Assembly: GCF_004135385.1 (NCBI RefSeq)
Contig: NZ_CP035493.1
Location: forward strand, 2,294,001-2,358,000
Reading direction: 5' to 3'
Source: Xylanimonas protaetiae
GTDB lineage: Bacteria > Actinomycetota > Actinomycetes > Actinomycetales > Cellulomonadaceae
DNA length: 64,000 bases
Position numbers and translations under genes: made by a program. Within the stretch, counting starts at the first letter, position 1, and each line of letters opens with the position of its first letter. Shown here piece after piece: positions 26,996 to 36,222 of the stretch. Under the pieces are notes generated by a model. The model was not told the origin of the DNA. It saw only the letters and a program-made list of their open reading frames with translations, and made no database searches.

Positions 26996-27900
26996 CAGAG
27001 CCTGACCTTCCGGTAGCGGCGGACGAGCAGCGCGTAGCACGCGGCGACGACGAGGAGGGCGACGACGAGGAACACGACACCGGCCGTGTCGGAGGGTGGA
27101 CCGGCCGCCGTCGACGGCTCGGCGCCGAACGCCCACACCTGGACGCCGTCGACGAGCGTCATGGGGGAGAACAGCCCGAGCCAGCCGGCGGTCGTCATGT
27201 CGTCGGCCTCGAAGCCGACGAAGCCCTGGAGCGCGGAGACGATCGCGTAGCTGAGCGTCAGCACGGTGATGATGCCGGCGATGCCGAACCCGCGGCGGCC
27301 CGTGAGCGACGCGATGACGAGCGAGACGGAGGACAGGACGGCGGCGAAGAGCGCGGCCCCGACGAGCGCCTGGAGGAGCTGGGCGGTCTGCTCCCCGGCG
27401 TCGAACTCGGCGGCGAGGTTGCCGAGGTACATGACGAGCAGCGGCACCGCGAGCAGCAGGAACACGGCGACGGTGAGCGCCCCGAGCTTGGCGCGCACGT
27501 AGTCCGAGCGCTCGAGCGGCCGGGACAGGTAGAGCGGCAGGCTGTGGAACCGCAGGTCGAGCGAGACGGCCTGCGGTGCCGCGACGGCCAGGAAGATCGC
27601 GAGGGCGCCCTGGGTGACCATCGCGAAGCGCGTGTAGGGCAGCGGGGGCTCGGTGAGCCCGGCCTGGCCGGCCCCGACCACCGCGACGGCAGCGAGGATG
27701 ACCGCGGGCAGCAGCATGACGGCGACCATGCCGAACGGCACGACCTTCGACCTGGCCGCCCGGCCCAGCCCGTAGACGCCGCGCAGCGTGTGGGTGAACA
27801 GCCCGAACGCGATCGCGCGCCGCTCGAGACGCGGCCCGGTGTAGCCGCGGTACCCGATGTCGTGGATGACGCCGGGGCCCTGCACGTCAGGCGTGGACAT
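26995..27900 (-). CDS. ABC-2 type exporter permease
   Basis: This 301-residue protein has about six transmembrane helices. Its cytoplasmic N-terminus IHDIGYRGYTGPRLERR is the YRGY-type start of actinobacterial ABC-2 permeases. SLPLYLSRPLERSDYVRAKL near 123–142 is the cytoplasmic loop that couples to the ATPase. The substrate is unknown. The start ATG lies inside the last 14 bases of the upstream ATPase gene, indicating a tight operon (ATPase–permease–ATPase–permease). Confidence 0.85.
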
Positions 27901-28801
27901 CGTCCGCCTCCTCCTCGAAGACCTCGGCGATGTGGTGGCGGCGGCGTTCCAGCCGGACCAGGCCGAGGCCCTGGCCGGCGGTGACGTCGCGGACGACGTC
28001 GTACGTGGCGTCGTCCGCGAGGTCGACCAGGAGCAGGTGCCCCTCGCGGCGGACGGTGAGCCCGGCGTCGGCCAGGGCGTCGGCGCCGGCCGCCGGGTCG
28101 CCCGTGACCTCGACCGCGAGCTCGGCGCTCGCCTGCGTGAAGTCGGCGACCGACGAGGAGCGCAGCAGCACCCCCGCGTCGATCACGACGACGTGGTCGC
28201 AGATCCGCTCGAGCTCGCCGAGCAGGTGCGACGTGACGAGCACGGAGATGCCGAAGTCGTCGTAGATGCGCCGCACGAGCGCGAGCATCTCGTCGCGCCC
28301 CACCGGGTCCAGACCGTTGGTCGGCTCGTCGAGGAAGACGATCTCGGGGTCGTGCACGAGAGCCTGGGCCAGCTTGACGCGCTGCTTCATGCCCGTCGAG
28401 TAGCCGCCGATGGGGCGGTACCGCTCCTCGTACAGCCCGACGTGGCGCAGCGTGTCCGCGGTGCGCTCGCGGGCGGCGTCGAGCGGCAGCCCGGACATGC
28501 GCGCGAGGTGCACCACGAGCTCGGTGGCCGACACGTCGCCCGGCAGGCAGTCGTGCTCGGGCATGTACCCGACGCGGCGGCGCAGCGCCGCCGCGTCGGA
28601 GTCGATGTCGTGGCCGAGCACGCTGGCCCCGCCGCCGGTGGCGTCGGCGAGGCCCAGCAGGATCTTGATGAGGGTCGACTTGCCGGCGCCGTTGGCGCCG
28701 ACCAGGCCGGTGACTCCCTCGCCGATGTCGACCGTCAGCCGGTCGAGCGCGGTCACACCCGGGTATCGCTTGGAGAGACCTTGGGTCTCGATGACATGCA
28801 C
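27887..28801 (-). CDS. ABC exporter ATP-binding protein, first gene of the operon
   Basis: This 304-residue ATPase has Walker A GANGAGKST near 38–46, VGYMPEHDCLPG, signature GYSTGMKQRVKLAQAL near 135, Walker B IVFLDEPTNGLD and H-loop TSHLLGELE. The C-terminal domain ends with an acidic tail. I chose the GTG reading MHVIETQGL because TACGTT lies 6 nt upstream, matching the leaderless pattern seen across the window. An earlier GTG would add seven arginine-rich residues. Two ATPases and two permeases suggest a pair of related exporters or one heteromeric pump. Confidence 0.88.
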   Translation of the reverse strand: MHVIETQGLSKRYPGVTALDRLTVDIGEGVTGLVGANGAGKSTLIKILLGLADATGGGASVLGHDIDSDAAALRRRVGYMPEHDCLPGDVSATELVVHLARMSGLPLDAARERTADTLRHVGLYEERYRPIGGYSTGMKQRVKLAQALVHDPEIVFLDEPTNGLDPVGRDEMLALVRRIYDDFGISVLVTSHLLGELERICDHVVVIDAGVLLRSSSVADFTQASAELAVEVTGDPAAGADALADAGLTVRREGHLLLVDLADDATYDVVRDVTAGQGLGLVRLERRRHHIAEVFEEEADDVHA

Positions 28802-28807
28802 CCGCCG

Positions 28808-28813
28808 AACGTA
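28808..28813 (-). promoter_or_regulatory. Leaderless -10 box of the ABC-2 operon
   Basis: Minus-strand TACGTT is 6 nt from the GTG of the first ATPase gene. The rest of the 270-bp divergent gap up to 29071 holds no clear hairpin or tRNA; it must contain the exporter promoter on the plus strand. Confidence 0.45.
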
Positions 28814-29071
28814 TCGCCGCACGTCGGGGCTGGGAACAGCGCACGCCGAGGTTCAGGGGTGATTCAGGGGAGACCCCCATCCCGCGATGTCAGCACCCCG
28901 GTGTGCGATGAGGGCAGACGCGCTGCGTCGTCCCAGTGTGGTCCGCCGTCCGCATCTGATCTATCAGGTAGCCCGGGAACCCCCACGCGCATAGGCTCGT
29001 TCGGCACTCCGAACGACGCCCCACCTCTGCGCGGCGCGGTGCCCGGACACCGATGACATCTGGAGAGATCC

Positions 29072-30820
29072 TTGCTACGTCAGCTCCTGTGGCGCTATCT
29101 GCGCCCGTACCGATGGCTGCTCGTGGGCGTGCTGGTGTTCCAGTTCGCCGCCGCCCTCGGCATGCTCTACCTGCCGAACCTCAACGCCCGGATCGTCGAC
29201 AACGGCGTGGCCCGCGGGGACACCGGCTACATCTGGCGCATGGGCGGCATCATGCTGGCCGTCTCGCTCGCGCAGATCGTCACGGCGATCATCGCCACGC
29301 GGTTCGCCGCGCAGGCGTCGATGGCGATGGGCCGCGACCTGCGCAACTCCGTCTACGCGCGCGTGAGCAGCTTCAGCGAGCGCGAGGTCAGCCACTTCGG
29401 CGCCGGCTCGCTCATCACGCGCAACACGAACGACGTCCAGCAGGTCCAGATGATCGCGATGATGGGCTCGACGATGCTCATCACGGCGCCGCTGCTGGCC
29501 ATCGGCGGCATCATCATGGCGCTGCGCCAGAACGTCGAGCTGTCGTGGATCATCGGCGTCGCGGTGCCCGTGCTGCTCGTGTTCGCGGGCCTGATCATCG
29601 CCCGCATGGTGCCGCTGTTCCGCGCCTACCAGCTCAAGCTCGACACCCTCAACCGCGTCATGCGCGAGCAGCTCACGGGCATCCGCGTGGTGCGCGCGTT
29701 CGTGCGCGAGTCGATCGAGGAGGCGCGCTACCGCTCCGCCAACACCGACATGCTGGTGGTGGGCCGCAAGGTCGGGTCGCTCTTCGTGGTCATGTTCCCG
29801 GGCGCGATGCTCATCCTGAACCTCGCCATCCTCGGCGTGATCTGGTACGGCGCCGTGGAGATCGACGGCGGCCGCGTCCAGATCGGCACGCTCATGGCGT
29901 TCATGCAGTACGTGGGCCAGATCCTCATGGGCGTGCTCATGGCCACGTTCATGACGATCATGATCCCGCGCGCGGCCGTGTCGGCCGAGCGTATCGGCGA
30001 GGTCCTCGACGTCGAGCCGACCCTGCACGAGCCGACCGTCCCCGTCACGGCGACGACGACGCCGGGCACCATCGAGTTCGACGACGTCACGTTCACCTAC
30101 CCGGGAGCGGAGGCGCCGATCCTCGGCGGGGTGTCGTTCACGATCCAGCCGGGCCAGACGGTCGCCGTCGTCGGCTCCACCGGCGCCGGCAAGACGACGC
30201 TGCTCAACCTCGTGCCGCGGCTCATCGACACGACGTCGGGCACCGTGCGCGTCGGCGGCGTCGACGTGCGCGACCTGGCGCTCGAGACCCTGTGGGCGAG
30301 CCTCGGCCTGGTGCCGCAGCGCCCGTTCCTGTTCGCCGGGACGGTGGGCTCGAACGTGCGCCTCGGCAAGGAGGACGCGACGGACGAGGAGGTCTGGAAG
30401 GCGCTCGAGATCGCGCAGGGCCGCGACTTCGTCGCCGAGATGGAGGGCGGGCTCGACGCCCGCATCTCCCAGGGCGGCACGAACGTCTCCGGCGGCCAGC
30501 GCCAGCGCCTCGCCATCGCGCGGGCCGTGCTGCGCCGCCCGCCGATCCTGCTGCTCGACGACTCGTTCTCGGCGCTCGACGTCGCGACGGACGCGAAGCT
30601 GCGGCAGGCGCTGTGGCGCGAGCTGCCCGAGGTCACCAAGCTCGTCGTCGCGCAGCGCGTCACCACGGTCACCGACGCCGACGCGATCCTCGTGCTCGAG
30701 GACGGCCACCTGGTCGGCGTCGGCACGCACGAGGAGCTCCTGGCGACCAACCAGACGTACCGCGAGATCGCGGAGTCCCAGATCACCGTCGGCGCGACCG
30801 CCGGGGAGGCCGGGGCGTGA
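29072..30820 (+). CDS. Heterodimeric ABC exporter, subunit with degenerate ATP site
   Basis: This 582-residue half-exporter has six transmembrane helices in residues 1–310 and an ABC domain in 330–570. Walker A GSTGAGKTT and signature VSGGQRQR are intact. Walker B ends LLLDDSFSALD, with Asp where the catalytic Glu normally sits, and the H-loop is VVAQR with Gln for His. Both changes are the hallmark of the non-catalytic site in pairs such as TM287/288 and BmrCD. The TTG start follows GGAGAG at 5 nt. The partner is the next gene. Substrates are probably lipophilic drugs or lipids. Confidence 0.9.
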   Translation: MLRQLLWRYLRPYRWLLVGVLVFQFAAALGMLYLPNLNARIVDNGVARGDTGYIWRMGGIMLAVSLAQIVTAIIATRFAAQASMAMGRDLRNSVYARVSSFSEREVSHFGAGSLITRNTNDVQQVQMIAMMGSTMLITAPLLAIGGIIMALRQNVELSWIIGVAVPVLLVFAGLIIARMVPLFRAYQLKLDTLNRVMREQLTGIRVVRAFVRESIEEARYRSANTDMLVVGRKVGSLFVVMFPGAMLILNLAILGVIWYGAVEIDGGRVQIGTLMAFMQYVGQILMGVLMATFMTIMIPRAAVSAERIGEVLDVEPTLHEPTVPVTATTTPGTIEFDDVTFTYPGAEAPILGGVSFTIQPGQTVAVVGSTGAGKTTLLNLVPRLIDTTSGTVRVGGVDVRDLALETLWASLGLVPQRPFLFAGTVGSNVRLGKEDATDEEVWKALEIAQGRDFVAEMEGGLDARISQGGTNVSGGQRQRLAIARAVLRRPPILLLDDSFSALDVATDAKLRQALWRELPEVTKLVVAQRVTTVTDADAILVLEDGHLVGVGTHEELLATNQTYREIAESQITVGATAGEAGA

Positions 30821-30890
30821 GCGAGCGCAGCGAGCGAACCAGACAGCACAGGGCGGCGCCGTGCGCGCACGGAGCGAAGCGAGTACGCGC
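30821..30890 (+). repeat. GAGCG-rich imperfect palindromes between exporter genes
   Basis: The 70-bp spacer contains gagcgcagcgagcg and gagcgaagcgag, two versions of the same imperfect palindrome, and the downstream ATG sits in another gagcgagc. Such motifs occur repeatedly at gene edges in high-GC Actinobacteria. The spacer shows no terminator. Confidence 0.4.
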
Positions 30891-33041
30891 ATGAGCGAGC
30901 AGAACCTGAACCGCACCGACGTCGTCGACGAGCCGACGACGCCGGACGTGCCGCTGACCAAGGCGCAGGAGCGCAAGGCGAAGCGAGCCGCCGCCGCCGA
31001 GGCGCGCAAGGCGAAGTACGCCGCCGCGGCGGGCGGCGTCACCGACGACATGTCGGAGGAGGAGAAGCACGAGATCGCGATGGGCGAGGCCGCGCGCCTC
31101 GCCTCGGACTCGTGGGACGGCGTCATGCCCGGCAAGGCGTCCGACTTCAAGGGCTCGTTCTTCCGGATGATCGGCCTGCTGGCCCCTTACAAGGTGGCCC
31201 TGATCATCGTGACCCTCATGGGCGCGGCGTCCGTGGTGCTGTCGGTGTGGGCGCCGCGCGTGCTCGGCCGCGCCACCGACGTCCTGTTCACCGGCGTCAT
31301 GCAGCGCGCCCTGCCGGTCCCGCCGGGCACCCCCCAGGACCAGGTGGTCCAGGGACTGCGCGACGCCGGCCAGGGCACGGTCGCCGACATGGTCGCGGGG
31401 ATGGAGCACTTCGTCGCGGGCGCCGGCATCGACTTCGACCGGCTGCGCGACCTCATGATCGGCGTGCTCGCCATCTACGTGGGCGCGGCGATCCTGGGCT
31501 GGGCCCAGGGCTTCATCACCAACATCCTCATGGTCAAGGCCATGTGGCGGCTGCGCGAGGACGTCGAGGCGAAGATCAACCGCCTGCCGCTCAGCTACTT
31601 CGACAAGGTGCAGCGCGGCGAGCTGATCAGCCGCGTGACCAACGACATCGACAACATCACCCAGACCATGCAGCAGTCGCTGTCGGGCGCGATCACCGCG
31701 GTGCTCACCCTCGTCGGCGTGCTCGTCATGATGTTCAACCTGTCGTGGCAGCTCGCCCTCATCACGCTGGCCACGCTGCCGCTCATGGCCGTCGTGTTCG
31801 GCGTCATCGGCCCCAAGTCGCAGAAGGCGTTCAGCCTCCAGTGGCGCAAGGTCGGCCGCCTCAACGCGCGCGTCGAGGAGTCGTTCTCCGGCCACGCCCT
31901 GGTCAAGACCTTCGGCCGCCGCCAGGACTTCCAGGCCCGGTTCGCCGCCGAGAACCAGGAGCTCTACGAGCAGTCGTTCAGGGCCCAGTTCCTGGCGAAC
32001 GTCATGTGGCCGGCGATGTCGTTCATCGGCAACGTCACCTACGTCGCGGTCGCCGTCGTCGGCGGCCTGTTCGTGGCGGGCGGCACGATGACGCTCGGCG
32101 CCGTGCAGGCGTTCATCCAGTACTCGCAGATGTTCTCCCAGCCGCTGCAGCAGCTGGGCGGCATGGTCGCCGTCGTGCAGTCCGGCACGGCGTCCGCCGA
32201 GCGCGTCTTCCAGCTGCTCGACGTCGACGAGCAGGAGCCCGACGCGGCCGACGCCCCGGCGCCGGTCGAGGGTGACGGCGTCATCGAGTTCGAGCACGTC
32301 CGGTTCTCGTACTCGCCGGACAAGCCGCTCATCGAGGACCTGTCGTTCACGGTCCGCCCCGGTCAGACGGTCGCGATCGTGGGCCACACGGGCGCGGGCA
32401 AGACGACGCTCGTCAACCTGCTCATGCGGTTCTACGACCCGCAGGGCGGCCGCATCCTGGTCGACGGGCAGGACATCGCCGACCTGACGCGGCACGACGC
32501 GCGCGCCCGCACCGGCATGGTGCTCCAGGACACCTGGCTGTTCGCCGGGACCATCCGGGAGAACATCCGCTACGGCCGCCAGGACGCCACGGACGAGGAG
32601 GTGCTCGAGGCCGCCCGCGCCACCTACGTGGACCGCTTCGTGCACTCCCTGCCGCACGGGTACGACACCGAGCTCGAGGAGGACGCCGCCAACCTGTCGG
32701 CCGGTGAGCGGCAGCTCGTCACGATCGCCCGCGCGTTCGTGTCACGGCCGTCGATCCTCATCCTCGACGAGGCGACGTCGTCCGTGGACACCCGCACGGA
32801 GAAGCTGCTCCAGCACGCCATGGCGTCGCTCCGCAGCGGCCGGACGAGCTTCGTCATCGCGCACCGCCTCTCGACGATCCGCGACGCCGACCTCATCCTC
32901 GTGATGGAGCACGGCGCGATCGTCGAACAGGGCAACCACGAGGAGCTGCTCGCGGCCGGCGGCGCGTACGCCGAGCTGTACCAGTCGCAGTTCACGGGCG
33001 CCTTCGACGAGGAGCCCGAGGTCGAGCAGGCCTCCGTCTGA
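30891..33041 (+). CDS. Heterodimeric ABC exporter, catalytic subunit
   Basis: This 716-residue half-exporter has a canonical ATP site: Walker A GHTGAGKTT, signature LSAGERQLV, Walker B LILDEATSSVD with catalytic Glu, and H-loop VIAHR. The transmembrane region (about 95–430) includes an insertion around LPVPPGTPQDQVVQGLRDAG between TM1 and TM2. The N-terminal 75 residues are a cytosolic extension with a Lys/Ala-rich stretch (KAQERKAKRAAAAEARKAK), absent from the partner. Residues in the ABC domain complement the degenerate partner. A strong terminator hairpin follows the stop. Confidence 0.92.
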   Translation: MSEQNLNRTDVVDEPTTPDVPLTKAQERKAKRAAAAEARKAKYAAAAGGVTDDMSEEEKHEIAMGEAARLASDSWDGVMPGKASDFKGSFFRMIGLLAPYKVALIIVTLMGAASVVLSVWAPRVLGRATDVLFTGVMQRALPVPPGTPQDQVVQGLRDAGQGTVADMVAGMEHFVAGAGIDFDRLRDLMIGVLAIYVGAAILGWAQGFITNILMVKAMWRLREDVEAKINRLPLSYFDKVQRGELISRVTNDIDNITQTMQQSLSGAITAVLTLVGVLVMMFNLSWQLALITLATLPLMAVVFGVIGPKSQKAFSLQWRKVGRLNARVEESFSGHALVKTFGRRQDFQARFAAENQELYEQSFRAQFLANVMWPAMSFIGNVTYVAVAVVGGLFVAGGTMTLGAVQAFIQYSQMFSQPLQQLGGMVAVVQSGTASAERVFQLLDVDEQEPDAADAPAPVEGDGVIEFEHVRFSYSPDKPLIEDLSFTVRPGQTVAIVGHTGAGKTTLVNLLMRFYDPQGGRILVDGQDIADLTRHDARARTGMVLQDTWLFAGTIRENIRYGRQDATDEEVLEAARATYVDRFVHSLPHGYDTELEEDAANLSAGERQLVTIARAFVSRPSILILDEATSSVDTRTEKLLQHAMASLRSGRTSFVIAHRLSTIRDADLILVMEHGAIVEQGNHEELLAAGGAYAELYQSQFTGAFDEEPEVEQASV

Positions 33042-33047
33042 CCTGTG

Positions 33048-33086
33048 CAGGAGCCCGGTCCACGCGATGCGTGGACCGGGCTCCTG
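33048..33086 (+). terminator. Terminator of the ABC exporter operon
   Basis: A perfect 18-bp stem (caggagcccggtccacgc and complement) with a GAT loop begins 6 nt after the stop and precedes the tRNA-Lys promoter. Confidence 0.8.
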
Positions 33087-33092
33087 ACCTGG

Positions 33093-33098
33093 TAACCT
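33093..33098 (+). promoter_or_regulatory. -10 box of second tRNA-Lys
   Basis: TAACCT lies 9 nt before the tRNA 5' end. The leader ctggtaaccttctcc parallels that of copy 1. Confidence 0.5.
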
Positions 33099-33107
33099 TC
33101 TCCACGC

Positions 33108-33180
<73 letters not shown>

Positions 33181-33187
33181 CCGCACG

Positions 33188-33218
33188 CGAAGCCCCCGGC
33201 CACCGGCCGGGGGCTTCG
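33188..33218. terminator. Hairpin after tRNA-Lys copy 2
   Basis: A 12-bp stem (cgaagcccccgg / ccgggggcttcg) with a 7-nt loop follows the tRNA by 7 nt. It resembles, but is not identical to, the hairpin after copy 1. Confidence 0.7.
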
Positions 33219-33236
33219 TCGTCTGCGGCCCGCCCG

Positions 33237-33242
33237 TACCCT
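33237..33242 (+). promoter_or_regulatory. Leaderless -10 box of trmB
   Basis: TACCCT lies 6 nt before the trmB GTG. Confidence 0.45.
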
Positions 33243-33248
33243 TGTCCG

Positions 33249-34031
33249 GTGCCCGACGTGATGCCCCTGCCCGACGACCCATCCAGGTACGACGCCGCCG
33301 ACGTCGTCGAGCCCACCTTCCGCAAGCAGCCCGTCTCGTTCGTGCGGCGGTCCGCCCGCCTGACGACGTCGCAGCAGAAGGCGTGGGACGAGCGGCGCGG
33401 GCAGTACCTGATCGAGGCACCGCGCGCGGTCGCGCGCACCTCGGTGCACACCGGCTGGGCGTTCGACCCCGAGGCCGTCTTCGGGCGCCGCGCGCCCCTC
33501 GTGCTGGAGATCGGGTCCGGGCAGGGCGAGAACGTCGTCGAGGCCGCCGACGCGCACCCCGAGCGGGACCACCTCGCCGTCGAGGTGTACCAGCCCGGGC
33601 TCGCGCAGACCATCGTCCGGGCGGGGCAGCGGCGCGAGCGCCAGGGGCTGACGAACCTGCGGCTGCTGCAGGCCAACGCGCCCGAGCTGCTCGCCACCGC
33701 GCTGCCCGAGGGCAGCCTGGACGAGCTGTGGGTGTTCTTCCCGGACCCGTGGCACAAGGCGCGGCACCACAAGCGGCGGCTCGTCACGCCGGAGTTCGCG
33801 GCGCTCGCGGCGCGCGTGCTGCGGCCGGGCGGCGTATGGCGCCTCGCGACGGACTGGGTGGAGTACGCCGAGCAGATGCTCGAGGTGGGGGAGGCGTCCG
33901 CGGACTTCCGCAACGCGCACGGGGCGGGCGGTGTCGCGCCGCGGTTCGAGGGGCGCGTGCTGACGGCGTTCGAGCGCAAGGGGATCGCCGCGGGCCGCCA
34001 CGTCACCGACCTGGAGTACGTGCGCGTCTGA
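33249..34031 (+). CDS. trmB: tRNA (guanine-N7)-methyltransferase
   Basis: TrmB methylates G46 of tRNAs with S-adenosylmethionine. In the 260 residues, LVLEIGSGQGENVVEAA near 80–96 is the SAM-binding loop, HLAVEVYQPGLAQTI follows, and FFPDPWHKARHHKRRLVTPEF near 160–180 is the diagnostic TrmB motif. GVWRLATDWVEYAEQML completes the domain. An N-terminal extension of about 50 residues contains SFVRRSARLTTSQQKAW, normal for the family. It lies directly after a tRNA gene, though an intervening hairpin separates transcripts. Confidence 0.94.
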   Translation: MPDVMPLPDDPSRYDAADVVEPTFRKQPVSFVRRSARLTTSQQKAWDERRGQYLIEAPRAVARTSVHTGWAFDPEAVFGRRAPLVLEIGSGQGENVVEAADAHPERDHLAVEVYQPGLAQTIVRAGQRRERQGLTNLRLLQANAPELLATALPEGSLDELWVFFPDPWHKARHHKRRLVTPEFAALAARVLRPGGVWRLATDWVEYAEQMLEVGEASADFRNAHGAGGVAPRFEGRVLTAFERKGIAAGRHVTDLEYVRV

Positions 34032-34039
34032 CCCGCCCG

Positions 34040-34063
34040 CCGCGAACCGGGCCCGGTTCGCGG
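34040..34063 (+). terminator. 24-bp perfect palindrome after trmB
   Basis: The arms ccgcgaaccggg and cccggttcgcgg meet with no spacer, 9 nt past the trmB stop. As RNA it would form a stem of about 10 bp with a 4-nt loop, plausibly ending trmB transcription. Confidence 0.55.
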
Positions 34064-34185
34064 ATGTTGCTTGCGTCACACACCTGCGACGCGGCATTGT
34101 GTGCCCCCGAGCGCGTCGACGACGTCGCGCTGCGGTGCGCAACGGTGCGCGCCGGCCTGTCGACTGCAATGCCAACGGAGGCATC

Positions 34186-34524
34186 ATGGCTGACACCGCC
34201 GAGCTTTCCGGCGAGACCGCCTATCAGAGGGTGGAGAGATCGGAGGAGTTCCAGGCCCTCCGCAGCAGGTTCCGCCGCTTCGTCTTCCCGATGACGGCGC
34301 TGTTCCTCGTCTGGTACTTCGCGTACGTGCTGCTCGCCAGCTACGCACACGGCTTCATGAGCACCCGCATCGGGGACAGCCACATCACGGTGGGCCTGCT
34401 CCTCGGACTCGGGCAGTTCGTGAGCACGTTCGTCATCACCATGCTCTACGCCCGCTGGGCCAACAACACGCTCGACCCGGAGGCGGACGCCCTGCGCGAG
34501 CGCGTGGAAGGGGGAGACCTGTGA
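34186..34524 (+). CDS. DUF485 family membrane protein (ActP partner)
   Basis: This 112-residue protein has two transmembrane helices at about 39–60 (FPMTALFLVWYFAYVLLASY) and 75–97. The preceding FQALRSRFRRFVFP is the DUF485 signature. E. coli YjcH, upstream of actP, belongs to the same family. The ATG follows GGAGG at 6 nt and the stop overlaps the actP GTG by 4 nt, so the two are co-translated. The 154-bp upstream gap contains a cacac...gtgtg inverted element near 34078–34102. Confidence 0.88.
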   Translation: MADTAELSGETAYQRVERSEEFQALRSRFRRFVFPMTALFLVWYFAYVLLASYAHGFMSTRIGDSHITVGLLLGLGQFVSTFVITMLYARWANNTLDPEADALRERVEGGDL

Positions 34525-36146
34525 CCACCGCCTCGCTGCACCTGGCCGCGTCCACCGACGTCGGCAACCCCGTCGTCAACATCTCGATCTTCGCGGCGTT
34601 CGTCGTGGTGACGCTGTTCATCGTCATCCGCGCCTCGCGCAACAACAGGTCCGCCGCCGACTTCTACGCCGGAGGCCGGTCGTTCACCGGCGGCCAGAAC
34701 GGCACCGCCATCGCGGGCGACTACCTGTCCGCCGCGTCGTTCCTCGGCATCGCCGGGGCCATCGCCGTCAACGGCTACGACGGGTTCCTCTACTCGATCG
34801 GCTTCCTCGTCGCGTGGCTCGTCGCGCTGCTGCTCGTCGCCGAGCTGCTGCGCAACACCGGCAAGTTCACGATGGCGGACGTCCTGTCGTTCCGGCTGCG
34901 GCAGCGCCCGGTGCGCATGGCCGCGGCGCTCGCGACGCTGCTCGTGGTCTTCTTCTACCTGCTCGCGCAGATGGCGGGTGCCGGCGGGCTCGTCGCGCTG
35001 CTGCTCGGCGTCGACACCGCCGTCGGCAAGAACCTCGTCATCGCCGTCGTCGGCGCCGTGATGATCTTCTACGTGCTGGTCGGCGGGATGAAGGGCACCA
35101 CCTGGGTGCAGATCATCAAGGCCGTGCTGCTCATCATCGGCGCCGCCGTCATGACGGTGTGGGTGCTGGCCAAGTTCGGCTTCTCCCTGTCGGCCGAGCT
35201 CGAGGCGGCCGTCAACGCCGCGGGCGACGGCGGGGCCTCCCTGCTCGAGCCGGGCCGGCAGTACGGCGCGACGGCGCTGTCCAAGCTCAGCTTCATCTCG
35301 CTCGCCCTGGCGCTCGTGCTCGGCACCGCGGGCCTGCCGCACGTGCTGATGCGCTTCTACACCGTCCCGACGGCCAAGGAGGCCCGCAAGTCGGTCGTCT
35401 GGGCCATCTGGCTCATCGGCATCTTCTACCTGTTCACGCTCGTGCTCGGCTACGGCGCCGCGGCCCTCGTCGGCCCCGAGGCGATCAAGGCCGCGCCCGG
35501 CGGCGTGAACTCGGCGGCCCCGCTGCTGGCGTTCGCGCTCGGTGGCGAGGTGCTGCTCGGCATCATCGCGGCCGTCGCGTTCGCGACCATCCTCGCGGTG
35601 GTCGCCGGCCTGACGATCACGGCGGCGGCGTCGTTCTCGCACGACATCTACGCCAACGTCATCAAGAAGGGGGCCGTCAGCGCGGACGGCGAGGTCAAGG
35701 TCGCTCGCTGGACGGTCGTCGTCATCGGCGCCGTCGCCATCGTGGGTGGCATCTACGCCCAGAACCAGAACATCGCGTTCCTCGTGGCCCTGGCCTTCGC
35801 GGTCGCGGCGTCGGCCAACCTGCCGACGATCCTGTTCTCGCTGTTCTGGAAGCGGTTCAACACCAGCGGCGCGCTGTGGAGCATCTACGGCGGCCTCGTC
35901 TCGTGCATCGTGCTCATCGTGTTCTCGCCCGTCGTGTCCGGGTCCGAGACCGCGATGTTCCCGAACGCGGACTTCGACTGGTTCCCGCTGACCAACCCGG
36001 GCCTCGTCTCCATCCCGCTCGGGTTCCTGCTCGGCGTCGTCGGCACGCTCGTGTCGAAGGAGCCGCCGCACCCGGAGAAGTTCGCCGAGATGGAGGTCCG
36101 CTCCCTCACCGGCGCGGGCGCCGAGCGCGCGACCGTCAGCCACTGA
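34521..36146 (+). CDS. actP: Cation/acetate symporter (sodium:solute symporter family)
   Basis: This 541-residue membrane protein imports acetate with a cation. About 13 transmembrane helices are visible. DFYAGGRSFTGGQNGTAIAG near 46–65 is the characteristic SSS family start, followed by DYLSAASFLGIAG. GMKGTTWVQIIKAVLL near 190 and PHVLMRFYTVPTAKEARKSV near 273 are typical of ActP. DUF485 pairing supports acetate or a related carboxylate rather than proline. A hairpin follows the stop. Confidence 0.9.
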   Translation: MTTASLHLAASTDVGNPVVNISIFAAFVVVTLFIVIRASRNNRSAADFYAGGRSFTGGQNGTAIAGDYLSAASFLGIAGAIAVNGYDGFLYSIGFLVAWLVALLLVAELLRNTGKFTMADVLSFRLRQRPVRMAAALATLLVVFFYLLAQMAGAGGLVALLLGVDTAVGKNLVIAVVGAVMIFYVLVGGMKGTTWVQIIKAVLLIIGAAVMTVWVLAKFGFSLSAELEAAVNAAGDGGASLLEPGRQYGATALSKLSFISLALALVLGTAGLPHVLMRFYTVPTAKEARKSVVWAIWLIGIFYLFTLVLGYGAAALVGPEAIKAAPGGVNSAAPLLAFALGGEVLLGIIAAVAFATILAVVAGLTITAAASFSHDIYANVIKKGAVSADGEVKVARWTVVVIGAVAIVGGIYAQNQNIAFLVALAFAVAASANLPTILFSLFWKRFNTSGALWSIYGGLVSCIVLIVFSPVVSGSETAMFPNADFDWFPLTNPGLVSIPLGFLLGVVGTLVSKEPPHPEKFAEMEVRSLTGAGAERATVSH

Positions 36147-36156
36147 CCCGCTCCAC

Positions 36157-36193
36157 CCCGCACCCCGTCGCGTCCCACACGGCGGGGTGCGGG
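36157..36193 (+). terminator. Hairpin terminator after actP
   Basis: An 11-bp stem (cccgcaccccg / cggggtgcggg) with a 15-nt loop starts 10 nt after the actP stop. No T-run is present. Confidence 0.5.
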
Positions 36194-36222
36194 TGCGTGC
36201 GGGGCACGTCACGATGGGCGGC

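Noticed and set aside
30821-30890. GAGCG palindromes as an insertion-sequence scar
   Set aside because: No terminal repeats, target duplication or transposase; the motif is generally scattered in such genomes.
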